Shown: piece by piece, positions 49,233 to 64,000 of the stretch | Layout of the letters: each line of letters opens with the position of its first letter | How positions within the stretch are numbered: position 1 is the first letter of the stretch | Source: Okapia johnstoni | Lineage: Eukaryota; Chordata; Mammalia; Artiodactyla; Giraffidae | DNA length: 64,000 nucleotides | Direction: 5' to 3' | NCBI GenBank assembly: GCA_024291935.2 | Contig: CM044318.1 | Location: 87,269,501 to 87,333,500, forward strand | The notes under the pieces: generated by a model | Databases searched by the model: none | Seen by the model: only the letters and a program-made list of their open reading frames with translations | What the model was told of the DNA's origin: nothing | Position numbers and translations under genes: made by a program

Positions 49233-50425
49233 TTCTGTTCCGTACCTGGCAAAGATCCTTTGCAAGGCCACAAACATCCGCTGGATCATTGAAAGAGCAA
49301 GAGAGTTCCAGAAAAACATCTATTTCTGCTTTATTGACTATGCCAAAGCCTTTGACTGTGTGGATCACAATAAACTGTGGAAAATTCTGAAAGAGATGGG
49401 AATACCAGACCACCTGACCTGCCTCTTGAGAAACCTGTATGCAGGTCAGGAAGCAACAGTTAGAACTGGACATGGAACAACAGCCTGGTTCCAAATAGGA
49501 AAAGGAGTACGTCAAGGCTGTATATTGTCACCCTGCTTATTTAACTTATATGCAGAGTACATCATGAAACATGCTGGGCTGGAGGAAGCACAAGCTGGAA
49601 TCAAGGTTGCTGGGAGAAATATCAACAAACTCAGATATGCAGATTGCACCACCCCTATGGCAGAAAGCGAAGAAGAACTAAAGAACCTCTTGATGAAAGT
49701 TAAAAAGAAGAGTGAAAAATTTGGCTTAAAGCTCAACATTCAGAAAACAAAGATCATGGCATCCAGTCCCATCACTTCATGGAAAATAGATGGGGAAACA
49801 GTGGAAACAGTGGCTGACTTTATTTTTTGAGCTCCAAAATCACTGCAGATGGTGACTGCAGTCATGAAATTAAAAGACGCTTACTCCTTGGAAGGAAAGT
49901 TATGACCAACCTAGACAACATATTAAAAAGCAGAGACATTACTTTGCCAACAAAGGTCCGTCTAGTTAAAGCTATGGTTTTTCCAGTGGTCATGTATGGA
50001 TGTGAGAGTTGTACTGTAAAGAAAGCTGAGCACCGAAGAATTGATGCTTTTGAACTGTGGTGTTGGAGAAGAGTCTTGAGAGTCCCTTGGACTGCAAGGA
50101 GATCCAACCAGTCCATCCTAAAGGAAATCAGTCCTGAATATTCTTTGGAAGGACTGATGCTGAAGCTGAAACTCCAATACTTTGGCCACCTGATGGGAAG
50201 AGCTGACTCATTTGAAAAGACCTGATGCTGGGAAAGATTGAAGGCGGGAGGAGAAGGGGACGACAGAGGATGAGATGGTTGGATGGCATCACTGACTCAA
50301 TGGACATGAGTTTGAATAAACTCTGGGTGTTGGTGATGGACAGGGAGGCCTGGCGTGCTGCAGTCTATGGGGTCACAAAGAGTCGGACACAACTGAGCAA
50401 CTGAGCTGAACTCAGCTGAACAGGG
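49233..50425 (+). mobile_element. BovB (RTE) LINE, 5'-truncated, RT region
   Basis: The element starts within the reverse-transcriptase region of ORF2 and runs to the 3' end (AAGAGTCGGACACAACTGAG). The palm motif FIDYAKAFD is intact at 49330-49356. The catalytic YADD box reads YADC at 49636-49647, so the second catalytic aspartate is lost. Frameshifts occur near 49828 (after ETVADFIF) and near 50222. RTE elements copy themselves by target-primed reverse transcription; this copy cannot. It is in the sense direction of JAKMIP3 and lies in intron 3. Confidence 0.92.
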
Positions 50426-50720
50426 GGAAGTGTTTGGTTTGTTAACAGTTTTCTCCAGGTAAACACCTGTCTCCTCAGAGTCACAGGATGGCCCAGTCAC
50501 AGACAAAGGCACGCACCTTGTGGGATCAGACAGCTCTCCAAGGCTCCAGCACTCCTAGAAAAGGAACCAGTTTTGTGTTTTGCTTAGTTTGGAGTCTTTT
50601 GTAGTTATTCCCTTTAGAATCCATAATCTTTTGGGGGAATCTCCTTTAGTTTCATGTATATGTGTGCATATGCATATATGTATGTATTTCACACACAAAC
50701 ACACACACGTACACATATGA
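50426..50720. other. Intron 3, unassigned sequence
   Basis: No gene was recognised. It ends in TATG and CA-rich low-complexity sequence at 50655-50715. Confidence 0.35.
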
Positions 50721-50924
50721 GCTTCCCTGGTAGCTCAGATGGTAAAGAACCCACCTGCCCATACAGGACACACAGGTTCGATCCCTGGGTTGGGAAGATC
50801 CCCTGGAGAAGGAAATAGCAACCCACTCCAGTATTCCTGCCTGGAAAATCCCATGGACAGAGGAGCCTGGTGGGCTACAGTCCGTAGGGTCACAAAAGAG
50901 TTGGGTACAACTGCGTGACTAAGC

Positions 50925-50925
<1 letters not shown>
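50721..50925 (+). mobile_element. Bov-tA SINE
   Basis: Sense element: head GCTTCCCTGGTAGCTCAGAT, B box GGTTCGATCCCTGGG, body CCAGTATTCCTGCCTGGAAA, ending AACTGCGTGACTAAGC directly in a GC/CA microsatellite. Confidence 0.88.

Positions 50926-50972
<47 letters not shown>
50926..50972. repeat. (GC)n(AC)n microsatellite at SINE tail
   Basis: GCGTGCGCGCGCGC followed by a run of about 16 AC units. It abuts the 3' end of the Bov-tA and probably grew from its tail. Confidence 0.9.
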
Positions 50973-50973
<1 letters not shown>

Positions 50974-51269
50974 TATTATATGTTTATCATTGATGACATA
51001 CATGCTCGATAGCAAGAAGACTAGTGCTTCTTTTCTGAGACCCCCACCCCTGCCCAGCGGCCCACAGCTCTGCGTCCCTCTTAGTCCAGTGGGCAGGGAA
51101 CAGGCTGTAGGTCAAGGTCCACCCACTGCACTTCCCACCCCTTCCACCAGGCGTCGCTGTTGGAGGCCGGACCATGAGGCGCTGCCCAGATGGGCATCAG
51201 GACCCAGCGTCCCCAGCCCCACCTTCGTCCACCTCAGCCACAGTTCCCGAAGCCCAGTCATGTTACAGA
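50973..51269. other. Intron 3, unique GC-rich sequence
   Basis: No feature was recognised. Confidence 0.4.
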
Positions 51270-51540
51270 ATACACAAAGTAATTTTTCCAGTTTTTCCAG
51301 GATACAATTGATGCAATTACCTTACATCACTGTATAGGTGTAAACTGCACAGCATGGTGGTCTGACTCACCTGTGTGTGACATGACTAGCTCCACGAGTT
51401 CAGTTACTATCCATCAGCTCATGTAGAGACAACAAGAAGAAAAGCCAAAAGGAAATAAAATTTTTCCTTGTGATAAGAACTCATAGGATCTACGCTGTTA
51501 ACGGCTTTCATATATATCAATATAAATCAATGCTCTGTTT
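51270..51540 (-). mobile_element. Old L1 3' region, reverse (left flank)
   Basis: Text such as AGTTACTATCCATCAGCTCA and CCTTGTGATAAGAACTCATA resembles a reversed old L1 3' UTR. From 51401 it forms the left copy of a long direct repeat whose right copy is at 52920-53083. Confidence 0.5.
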
Positions 51541-51558
51541 TTGTGCAATGTCAGCAAA
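51401..51558 (+). repeat. Left copy of ~160-bp direct repeat
   Basis: It aligns with 52920-53083 over its whole length at roughly 85-90% by eye, including GTATAAATCAATGCTCTG-like text and CAATGTCAGCAAA at the right end. Its last 13-15 bases look like the beginning of the BovB segment. Confidence 0.85.
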
Positions 51559-52919
51559 TTTGGAAAACTCCGCTGTGGCCACAGGACTGGAAAAGGTCAG
51601 TCTTCTTTCCAGTCTCAAAGAAGGGTGATGCCAAAGAATGTTCAAACTGCCGCGCAACTGTGCTCATTTCACATGCTAGCAAGGTTATGCTCGAAATCCT
51701 CCAAGCTGGGCTTCAGCAGCACATGACTGAGACCTTCCAGGTGGACCAGCTGGGTTTAAAAAAGGCAAAGGTAGCAGAGATCAAATTGCCAACCTTCACT
51801 GACTCAAAAAGAAAACAAGGGAATTCCAGAAAAGCGTGTGCTTCTGCTTCACTGACTCACTGAAGCCTTTGACTGTGTGGGTCACTACGAACTACGGAGA
51901 ACTCTGAAAGAGATGGGAGTACCAGACCAACTTCCCTGCCTCCTGAGAAACCTGTGTGTGGGTCAGGAAGCTACAGTGAGAACCGGACAAGGAACAACGG
52001 ACTGGCTCAAAATTGGGAAAAGAGTTACGACAAAGCGATATATTGTTACCTTATTTATTTAACTTATATGCAGAGAACATCATGAGAAATGCCGGGCTGG
52101 CTGAATCACAAGCTGGAATCAAGATTGCTGGGAGAAATATCAACAACCTCAGATATGCAGATGACACCAGTCTAAGGGAAGAAATTGAAGAGGAACTAAA
52201 GATCCTCTTGATGAGGGTGAAAGAGGAGAGTGAAAAACCTGGCTTAAAACTCAACATTCAAAAAACTAAAATTATAGCCTCTGATCCCATCACTTCATGG
52301 CAAATAGATGGGGAAAAAGGAAGTAACGCATCTTGTTTTCTTGGGCTCTGAAATCACTGCAGATGGTGACTGAAGCCATGAAATTAAAAGGCACTTGCTC
52401 CTTGGAAGGAAAGTTATGACCAACCTAGACAACATATTAAAAAGCAGAGACATTACTTTGCCAACAAAGGTCTGTCTAGTCAAAGCTATGGTTTTTCCAG
52501 TGGTCATGTATGGATGTGACAGTTGTACTATAAAGAAAGCTGAGCACCGAAGAATTGATGCTTTTGAACTGTGGTGCTGGAGAAGACTCTGGAGAGTCCC
52601 TTGGACTTCAAGGAAATGAAACCAGTCCATCCTAAAGGAAATCAGTCCTGAATATTCACTGGAAGGACTGATGCTGAAGCTGAAACTCCCATACTTTGGC
52701 CACCTGATGCGAAGAACTGACTCATTGGAAAAGACCCTGATTCTGGGAAAAATTGAAGGCAGAGAAGGGGTGACAGAGGATGAGATTGTTGGATGGCATC
52801 ATCGACTCGATGGACACGAGTTTGAGCAAACATGGGAAATAGTGGAGGCCAGAGGAGCCTGGTGTGCTGCAGGCCGTGGGGTCATAAAGAGTGGGAAGTG
52901 ACAGCAACAGAACAACAAC
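51541..52919 (+). mobile_element. BovB (RTE) LINE, second 5'-truncated copy
   Basis: It begins slightly further upstream in ORF2 than the copy at 49233 (QCQQIWKT, then WPQDWKRSVFFP) and runs to the 3' end with an AACAACAAC tail. The catalytic box YADD is intact at 52154-52165, but stops and frameshifts break the frame before and after it, for example near 51860 and 52350, and part of the RT region is degraded. It is sense to JAKMIP3, about 1.1 kb from the first copy, and in direct orientation. Confidence 0.92.
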
Positions 52920-53083
52920 CAGTTAGCTTCCATCAGCTCATGTAGAGACACAAAAAGAAAAAAACCAAAAGAAAATTAAAAAAAAATTTTCCTTATGATG
53001 AGAACTCTTAGGATATACTCTGTTAACAGCTTTCTTATGTATCAGTATAAATCAATGCTCTGTTTTTGTGCAATGTCAGCAAA
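52920..53083 (+). repeat. Right copy of ~160-bp direct repeat
   Basis: It starts directly after the BovB tail and repeats the old-L1 flank seen at 51401-51558, ending CAATGTCAGCAAA. Unlike the left copy it then continues ATAATGAAAAACACATG rather than into BovB. Confidence 0.85.
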
Positions 53084-56000
53084 TAATGAAAAACACATGT
53101 GAAGTCTCAGCTGCAGGCCCAGCACGCAGAGAGCTCGGAGAACAGGGTCAGAGTGAGCAGCAGTTCCCGCCTCCCGCCTTCCGTGAGCCCCGCGGCCTGG
53201 CCCGAGCCTCCCCACTGGGGCCCTTTCTTCATTGCGATGCTGCCGCCACGAGGCCCCCTCCTCTCAGCCGATGGAGGTGCAGCACCGGCTCAGCCTTCCT
53301 GTTCGGGCTCCTGCTGGTGGACCTGGCCCTGGCCCTGGCTGTGAATTCAGGTCGACACCCAGCCCCACTGTGCGAACACATCTGGAGTGACTCTGGGGGT
53401 GGGGTGGCCTTGCTGGAATGGGGGCTCAGGGGAATTTTCAGAGAAGGCAGGGTTGGAAAGGAGGGGAGTGGGGGCAGAGGTAGCAGGTGGAGGACGTGGT
53501 CCAGAGGCCGGCCTGGGTCAGGCCTGGCCTGGAGGAGGAGCAGGCTGGGGGCTGTGCAGGGGCAGGGCCCAGCCCCAAGCCACCTGTGGGGCCAGCGGGG
53601 GTCAGGGGGCTTAGGGCCAGAAGAGGGATGTGGGCCCAGAGCTGAGGCCAACGGCCGTGCGGTGAGGTCCACTGACTCCTCACTGGGGGTGACCATGCCG
53701 ACAACATCGGGGGTCTCAAGGCCCCCCTGTGCAGAGACCTGGCTGTGACCACCTCGGACGATATTTGATCATCGTAGTTCCTTACAACCATCAAGCCAGG
53801 AGTTGCTATTTCCCAAGCTATGGCACGGGCCCTCCCAGGGGGTGGTGATGATTTCCCTGGGCCTGGGAGGAGGGCCTGTGGCTCTGGGAGGTCAGGGGTC
53901 AACTGGTGCTCCGTGGAACACTGGCCTGTGGGACACACGGTCCCCTCCTCCCTGTCCCTGGCACCGCCCAGCGCTGGACTCAGAGTGCGGCGTGTGATGG
54001 CGCTTGCAGCCAGAAGCAGCCGTGCAGCGGCCAGCGCACACGCAGGGTTGCAGCTGAGTTAGGGGTGGTCCGGGGGCCCTGCTGTGGCCCAGCCGAAGGA
54101 TGGAGCGCGGTGGCTGCGGGCCGCCTGAACGGAAAGCCAGGGAGGTGAAGGAGGTGAAGCTCCGTGTCCATGTGCGGCCGGCACCCCAGGCACAGGGGCT
54201 CTGCCCGGCGTGCTGCTGGTAGCAAACCTGGGGCTGAACTCCTGCACCGCAGGGTCAGGGAGCCCACCTGGACGGCTATGCTGGCAGCTGGCCCAGGAGG
54301 GAGGGGGCCAGAAAGAGTGGACCTCAACACGCAGCAGCCACTTTGCAAAGAACGTGACAACCCCCTAAGTGGCCAAAAGCGGGAGGCTCTCGGGCAGCAG
54401 CGTGGCTGGCGTTTCGGGCTGGGTCCCGCCTGCTTGTCCGAGCCCCTCTGGCCCTTGCCCTGGGGCTCTGGCCTGTTTGAGGTCTTCCAAGGTGCAGCTC
54501 ACAGGGTCCGAGGGGGAGGCTGTGGTCACCTGTGGCCACATCACAGAGCCAGCAGACAGTGGGCTGGTCCTGGTGAGGTTAAGGCTGAGCCGCAGGGCCA
54601 GGCGTGGGCAGGAGCGGGATGACTGGGCAGAGCCAGCCCAGCTGTGGACAATGAGGTCCCTGTTTTGACCCCAGGATGCTGAGTGCTGGCCGGAGGTGAG
54701 GGCACAGAGGTGTCAGACTGAAGCTGCGTGGAGGCTGGGGTCGGGTAGCCAGCCGGCACACCCAGACAGAACCTGGGAGGCCCGTTGGGCTGCAAGCTGG
54801 CCCCTCCTGCGGAAGGGTCTCCCTGGGGGCTCACATCAGAGCGCCCGGGGGACCTTAGGAGGTGACACCCCAGGTGAGGCCCAGGCCCGCTGTTCTCACA
54901 GCCCCCACGACTCTGCTGCCCAGCTCCCTGGACTTTACAGAAGGGGGGTCTGGACCTTTAGGTGGTCCTGGGCAGCTGCACTGTGTCCCTGGAGAGCTCG
55001 GTCCGGGGTGTGGGTGGCCCCTATCAAAGTGGAAGCAAAGTAGCCACCCACTCTGACTTTTTCTCTGAGCTCAGGCTGGTCCTCTGCGTCCCCGCCCGCA
55101 CCTGGCTGCTGACCCGCTCTGAGGACCAGGCTGCCTGCCGCGGGCAGAGGGGGGGCACTTTCAGCCAGCAGCAGCTTCGGGCACCTTCTAGCTGTGCCGT
55201 TCTGGAACCAGGAGGGGATGTCTGTCAGGCACTCGCTAAAATACCAGCTCAGATGGCTACTAAAAATCCTATAAACCCAAGGAGGACGGGCAAAGCCAGG
55301 CGCTGCCTCACACTCTGCTGTTTGTTCACTCTCTGGGCAGCGGTCCTCAAGGGGCAGGTGTGTGCTCACCTGTACGGAGCCGGGGAGGGAGGGTCCCCAG
55401 GTGGGGCTGCTGCACTGGGCTTGATGGTGACCCCCATTGGGCGTTGTGGAGTGTAGGAGCTGGAGGGGGTCTCGGCTCGGGGGGGCGGTGGTTAGACCAT
55501 GTCAGTGCGCTTCACAACCTGGCACTGTAAGTGTGGGTCCCAGGCTCCCCAGCGGGTCTGCTGCTCTGCACCTGCTCTGAGCCTGCTCCGTGCTGGGGGT
55601 GGGGTGGTGGTGTGAGAAGGGCGCCCTCTCCCCCCGGCAGGGGTGGTGATCCTGCCCCAGCATCCTCCTGCACCCCTTCTCTCGGGACCCATTGTCTCAG
55701 GGACCCCCCGGGTTTTCATACCCACGTAACAGGGAGTGGGGCTGGGGCAGGGCAGCCCCTGTGGAAGCAGGCGGCCTCCAGCAAGGACTCTGAATCTTGC
55801 TCTTGGTACCCCGGATGCATGGGAGTGGTGAAATCTGATTCTCTGGTTGTGTTGTGGGGCCAGGGGTGGGGGCACAAGTGGACACGAGAGGCCAGCTGAA
55901 GCCACTGCTGCGGTCCAGGTGAGGGAAGGGGACCGGGGCCGACTCACTTCTGCTGGCTGACTCCGTGTCAGCTTTGAAAGTCCCCATCCTGGGCTCCAGG

Positions 56001-56559
56001 GAGTGCGGGGTCCACTGGGTGTGGACGTGGGTGTGGGTGGCGACACAGGCAGGGCCAGGGCGTGACCCCTGCTCTCTGCAGCCCTGCCCTCCAGGACCCC
56101 ACGGCCCAGACTGGGCTCAGCAGGAAGACCTGCAGGAAGGTGGTCACGCATGCAGTGTTGCAGCCCCCAGAGGCGGGGCTGCTCCCTGAGCCTTCCCTGG
56201 CCGTCCCGTTACCTGGGTTTGATTTTTTGCCCCTAGCTGGAAGCAGCCCCCAGAGTGAGGTGGGGGCCACACGTGGCAAAGAGCATCTCCCCTCAGCTGG
56301 CTGGCCCCGCCGTGCACCTGCGCCTCCTCCACAGACAGGCCTGAGTCCAAACAGCAGGACCGGGGAATGCAGGAGGGTGCCCCGGTTGAGACCCTCAGCC
56401 TTCAGACACAGTGAGGCGCCGAGCACGAGGCCCCCGCGGACACTGATCTCAGAGGCGTTTTCATCCTCAGAGATCCAGCCCCGCCCTCGGGGGAAGCCAC
56501 GCACTTTCCCTTTGTGGGAGGATCACGGAACTCCATGTCTGACCTGACCACGTTATGTG
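53084..56559. other. Intron 3, unique GC-rich sequence
   Basis: No exon, RNA or known repeat was recognised. Long open frames on both strands come from GC-rich composition. Confidence 0.4.
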
Positions 56560-57989
56560 GCGCGTGTGATGACTTCTCCTGGAAGTCAGCTTTCTGATCT
56601 AAACCATCTGCTGAAATTGCTGATTTGAGAGGGACTGTGTGTGGAGACTCTTGTTTTCATGCTTCCTCATGAAGGGACAGAGATGTTTCCAAGGTGTCTG
56701 TGCAAGGGACTAAATGTGAGACCAGCCGCGTATTAACGGGGTCATGTTTTCACCAGCCTGTTGGTTTCTGCTGACTGACCAGGCTTCCCCTCTCCACTTT
56801 GCCCTGTGCTCCAGGCAACAGGGGTTTAGCGGCTGGCGGTTTCTTTTCTTCGCCTGGGCGTCGCTTGCCATGAATTCTGTGATCTGGGCTAATTAGACAT
56901 GGCGACTCTTTGTTCCAAGCTAACTTCAGCAGATGGCTGATTTATGAACTTATTCAAACCCTGCACAGCAAGCAAAGCAGCAGTGCAGCCTGCCCTGCTC
57001 TGCCATGTGGAATATGTCTTAAATCGAGTCCTCTTGTAAATCTGGGGCTGTTTGAACATCCCCAGCACCAGCATCTGTCTGTCTAAAGAACGGGTGACAT
57101 GGGGGTCATTCTGCCTGCTCCTCCTCCAGGGCACCAGCCTGCCTCTCACTCAGGGACGCCCCTGTGGCCACCGGGAGGGGCCTGGGGGCAGGGGCAGCTG
57201 AGTCTGGAAGGGCCAGATGCTGTCAGGAGCTTGAGCACGTTAGGGAGAGTAGGAGGGGCTGCGGACCCCCCCCAACCCAAAGCCACGGGCACTCAGGTCC
57301 CCTGCTAGTCTGGATTCTGCTGGTTTAGGGACCACCTCCCAACCCAAGACTTAGCTTAGAGGAAGCTGAATTAAAAATGTGGCTCTGCCTGCAGTCAGGC
57401 AGAACCCTGCCTTCTGTCCACACCTCGGAACCAGGAGAGTCCAATGCAGGAGACCGTGTGTATTGGCCCCACGCACCATCCAGCCTTCCAGGGCCGAGCG
57501 TCTGCAGAGCGGAGAGACAGAGGCCACGAGGGCTTTGGGGCCCACAGCTCCTTTTCCTCCACATACACAGTTGCCTGTTTTAACACGAACCTTGCTCATC
57601 CTTTTGACGGGGAATGGGGAACCCGGGGCGGCTCTGCTCCATCCACCGCTCAGCAGAAGGTGGGAGGTAGATGGCCAATGAGCCCCTGCAGGCCAGCTGG
57701 GAGAGGGGAGTCCTGCCAGGAGCCCAGGAGACTGGGCAGGGGTGTGCGGTGTCCAGGAAGGCGGCTTCAGCTGGCCCCACCTGGTCGGAGCCAGAGAGTC
57801 GTGAGCGGCCTGGGCGGGGGGCATGCGGCTCTCAGTCCAGGCTTTGCTTCGGTCTCAGAGCCCGAGAGGCTGGCAGGGCTGCTCAGCAGGGGTGCCTCCT
57901 GATGCTTGTGCTTAGGTCACTCCGCCTGTCTCTATGGTAACTGCATCTTACCTGCCTGCGTGAGTGATTGTGTTCTGTTCTCCTTGTAG
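56560..57989. other. Intron 3 end
   Basis: The AT-richer part 56560-57090 has complex sequence without repeat signatures and includes a homeodomain-type CTAATTAG at 56889-56896. The rest is GC-rich. It ends in the exon 4 acceptor TTCTCCTTGTAG (57978-57989). Confidence 0.35.
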
Positions 57990-61773
<3,784 letters not shown>

Positions 61774-61809
61774 ACCCTGGAGACCGCTGGCTACGTGAAG
61801 AGCGTATTA
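61774..61809 (+). CDS. JAKMIP3: JAKMIP3 coding exon 8, 36 bases
   Basis: A very short exon of 12 codons, residues 417-428 (TLETAGYVKSVL), with a strong acceptor (CTCTCTTCCAG) and near-consensus donor GTAAGT at 61810. As a phase-0 36-base exon it can be skipped without loss of frame, which is common for neural small exons. The frame continues past the donor into the intron 8 minisatellite and stays open to 62649, so retention would add a long proline- and serine-rich tail. Confidence 0.92.
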
Positions 61810-61858
61810 GTAAGTGCCCTCAGCATCTCACCTATATCCCTCCCAGGGCCCTCAGCCT

Positions 61859-62344
61859 CCCCGCCTACAGCCCCTCCCACTCCCTCAGCGTCCCCGCCTA
61901 CAGCCCCTCCCACTTTCCTCACCGTCCCCGCCTATAGCCCCTCCCACTCCCTCTCAGTCCCCGCCTACAGCCCCTCCCACTCCCTCAGCGTCCCCGCCTA
62001 CATCCCCTCCCACTCCCGCACCGTCCCCGCCTACAGCCCCTCCCACTCCCTCTCCGTCCCCACCTACAGCCCCTCCCACTCCCTCAGCGTCCCCGCCTAC
62101 AGCCCCTCCCACTCCCTCAGCGTCCCCGCCCACATCCCCTCCCACTCCCGCACCGTCCCCTCCTACAGCCCCTCCCACTTTCCTCACCGTCCCCGCCTAC
62201 AGCCCCTCCCACTTCCTCAGCGTTTCCGCCCACAGCCCCTCCCACTCCCTCTCCGTCCCCGCCTACAGCCCCTCCCACTCAGCGTCCACGCCTACAGCCC
62301 CTCCCACTCCTTCAGCGTCCCCGCCCACAGCCCCTCCCACTTCC
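61859..62344 (+). repeat. 33-bp minisatellite in intron 8
   Basis: About 15 tandem units of 33 bases, each starting CCCCGCCTACAGCCCCTCCC and ending with variants of ACTCCCTCAGCGT. Units 2 and 10 are 34 bases and unit 13 is 29 bases. Variant units (CATCCCC...GCACCGT) recur at units 5 and 9, which suggests a higher-order duplication. It starts 49 bases after the exon 8 donor. The complementary strand has G runs in every unit. Copy number is probably variable between animals. Confidence 0.93.
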
Positions 62345-63012
62345 CGGGGCCCCTGTGCCTATGGTCCCTCCTGGTGCAGCTGGAAGCAACTGAGGCACAC
62401 TCGGGCGAGGGTGGTTCCGTGTTCCCAGTGCTGCCTGCCCAGAAACTTGGTCGTGGTAACCAAGAGAGCCCACCCGTTAGGGTTGCCCAGACTCCAGGGA
62501 AACAGCCAGTGTCCCAGGTGGTTTTCTCTGTTCAGAACTGGGCCCCCTCCCACCCCAGGGCACTCAGCCCCCTCTGCCCGGCGGGCTCCTGCACGGTCCC
62601 ACGAACGCCGCCTAGCGCTCTGGAGAGAACAGGCCTGTCTCCACCGTGACATCACCCTGTAGAGGTCCACTCCGGGCGAGTGGAGAGGGCTGGGCCCTCC
62701 GTCCTTCTCAAATTTCCATTTCAGTGTGTGCCCCTCAACCCCCTGCCCCGCAGGGTACACCCCTAGATGGGGAGGAAGCCCAGACAGGGAGCTCAGAGAC
62801 ACGCAGGCCTCCGTTCCTGTTCCCGCCCAGGCTAGGAAGATGCACCATTCAAACGCTCAGAGCAAACTGCCCTGAGCTGGTCAACAGTGCGGACCACAGG
62901 CTGGTCCTGAGACCACCCGGTCCGCTGATGATGACCAGGAAATTCTAACCTGTGCATTTAAACCTGGCAGAGCCAATCAACGACTCAAAAAAATCTCAAC
63001 TGGTTTTTGCAG
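62345..63012. other. JAKMIP3: Intron 8, remainder
   Basis: Unique sequence after the minisatellite. Acceptor CTGGTTTTTGCAG ends 63012. Confidence 0.7.
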
Positions 63013-63072
63013 GAACGCGATAAGCTTTTAAGATATCGGAAACAAAGGAAGAAAATGGCGAAACTCCCCAAG
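63013..63072 (+). CDS. JAKMIP3: JAKMIP3 coding exon 9
   Basis: 60 bases, residues 429-448 (ERDKLLRYRKQRKKMAKLPK). The acceptor is TGGTTTTTGCAG and the donor GTAAAC at 63073. It is strongly basic, with nine Lys/Arg in its last 14 residues, and could contact acidic partners or act as a localisation signal (inference). It is AT-richer than exon 3. Phase 0 on both sides. Confidence 0.93.

Positions 63073-64000
<928 letters not shown>

Noticed and set aside
61859..62344. CRISPR-like array of regular repeats
   Set aside because: The units are head-to-tail 33-base minisatellite repeats without unique spacers, in an animal intron.

Overview
The window is genomic DNA from a ruminant, most likely a bovid. 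The evidence is many Bov-tA/BovA SINEs, artiodactyl tRNA-Glu-derived SINEs of the CHR-2 type, and three BovB (RTE) LINE copies, together with L1 and MIR remnants and GT-AG introns. I found one protein-coding gene: the 5' two thirds of JAKMIP3 (Janus kinase and microtubule interacting protein 3, also called NECC2) on the + strand. The paralogue was assigned by reading the translated exons against what I know of the JAKMIP family. The human gene is at 10q26.3, so a position near the end of bovine chromosome 26 is an inference.

Layout: 1-5640 is upstream DNA with a few SINEs and LINE fragments. A CpG island at about 5690-6660 holds the probable promoter and a non-coding first exon ending at a donor at 6296. 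Intron 1 is about 37 kb (6296-43504) and carries most of the mobile elements, plus a near-perfect REST/NRSF (RE1) element at 15704-15724 and a CpG-dense block at 41460-41880 that may be an internal promoter. Exon 2 (43505-43716) carries the start codon at 43582. Exon 3 (44165-44662) is followed by a GC-box minisatellite and a 13.3 kb intron with two BovB copies. Exons 4-10 lie between 57990 and 63922, and a 33-bp minisatellite fills much of intron 8. The window ends inside intron 10.

The nine coding exons give 492 codons of an almost continuous alpha-helical coiled coil. Every coding exon in view is a multiple of three bases and every intron is phase 0. The remaining C-terminal part of the protein, about 350 residues if the length matches human JAKMIP3, lies beyond the window.

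I found no RNA gene, CRISPR array, virus or operon-like system. The points most worth checking are the RE1 site, a recursive-splice-like sequence at the start of exon 2, the 160-bp direct repeat around one BovB copy, and the two introns whose GC-rich tandem repeats stay open in frame with the preceding exon.
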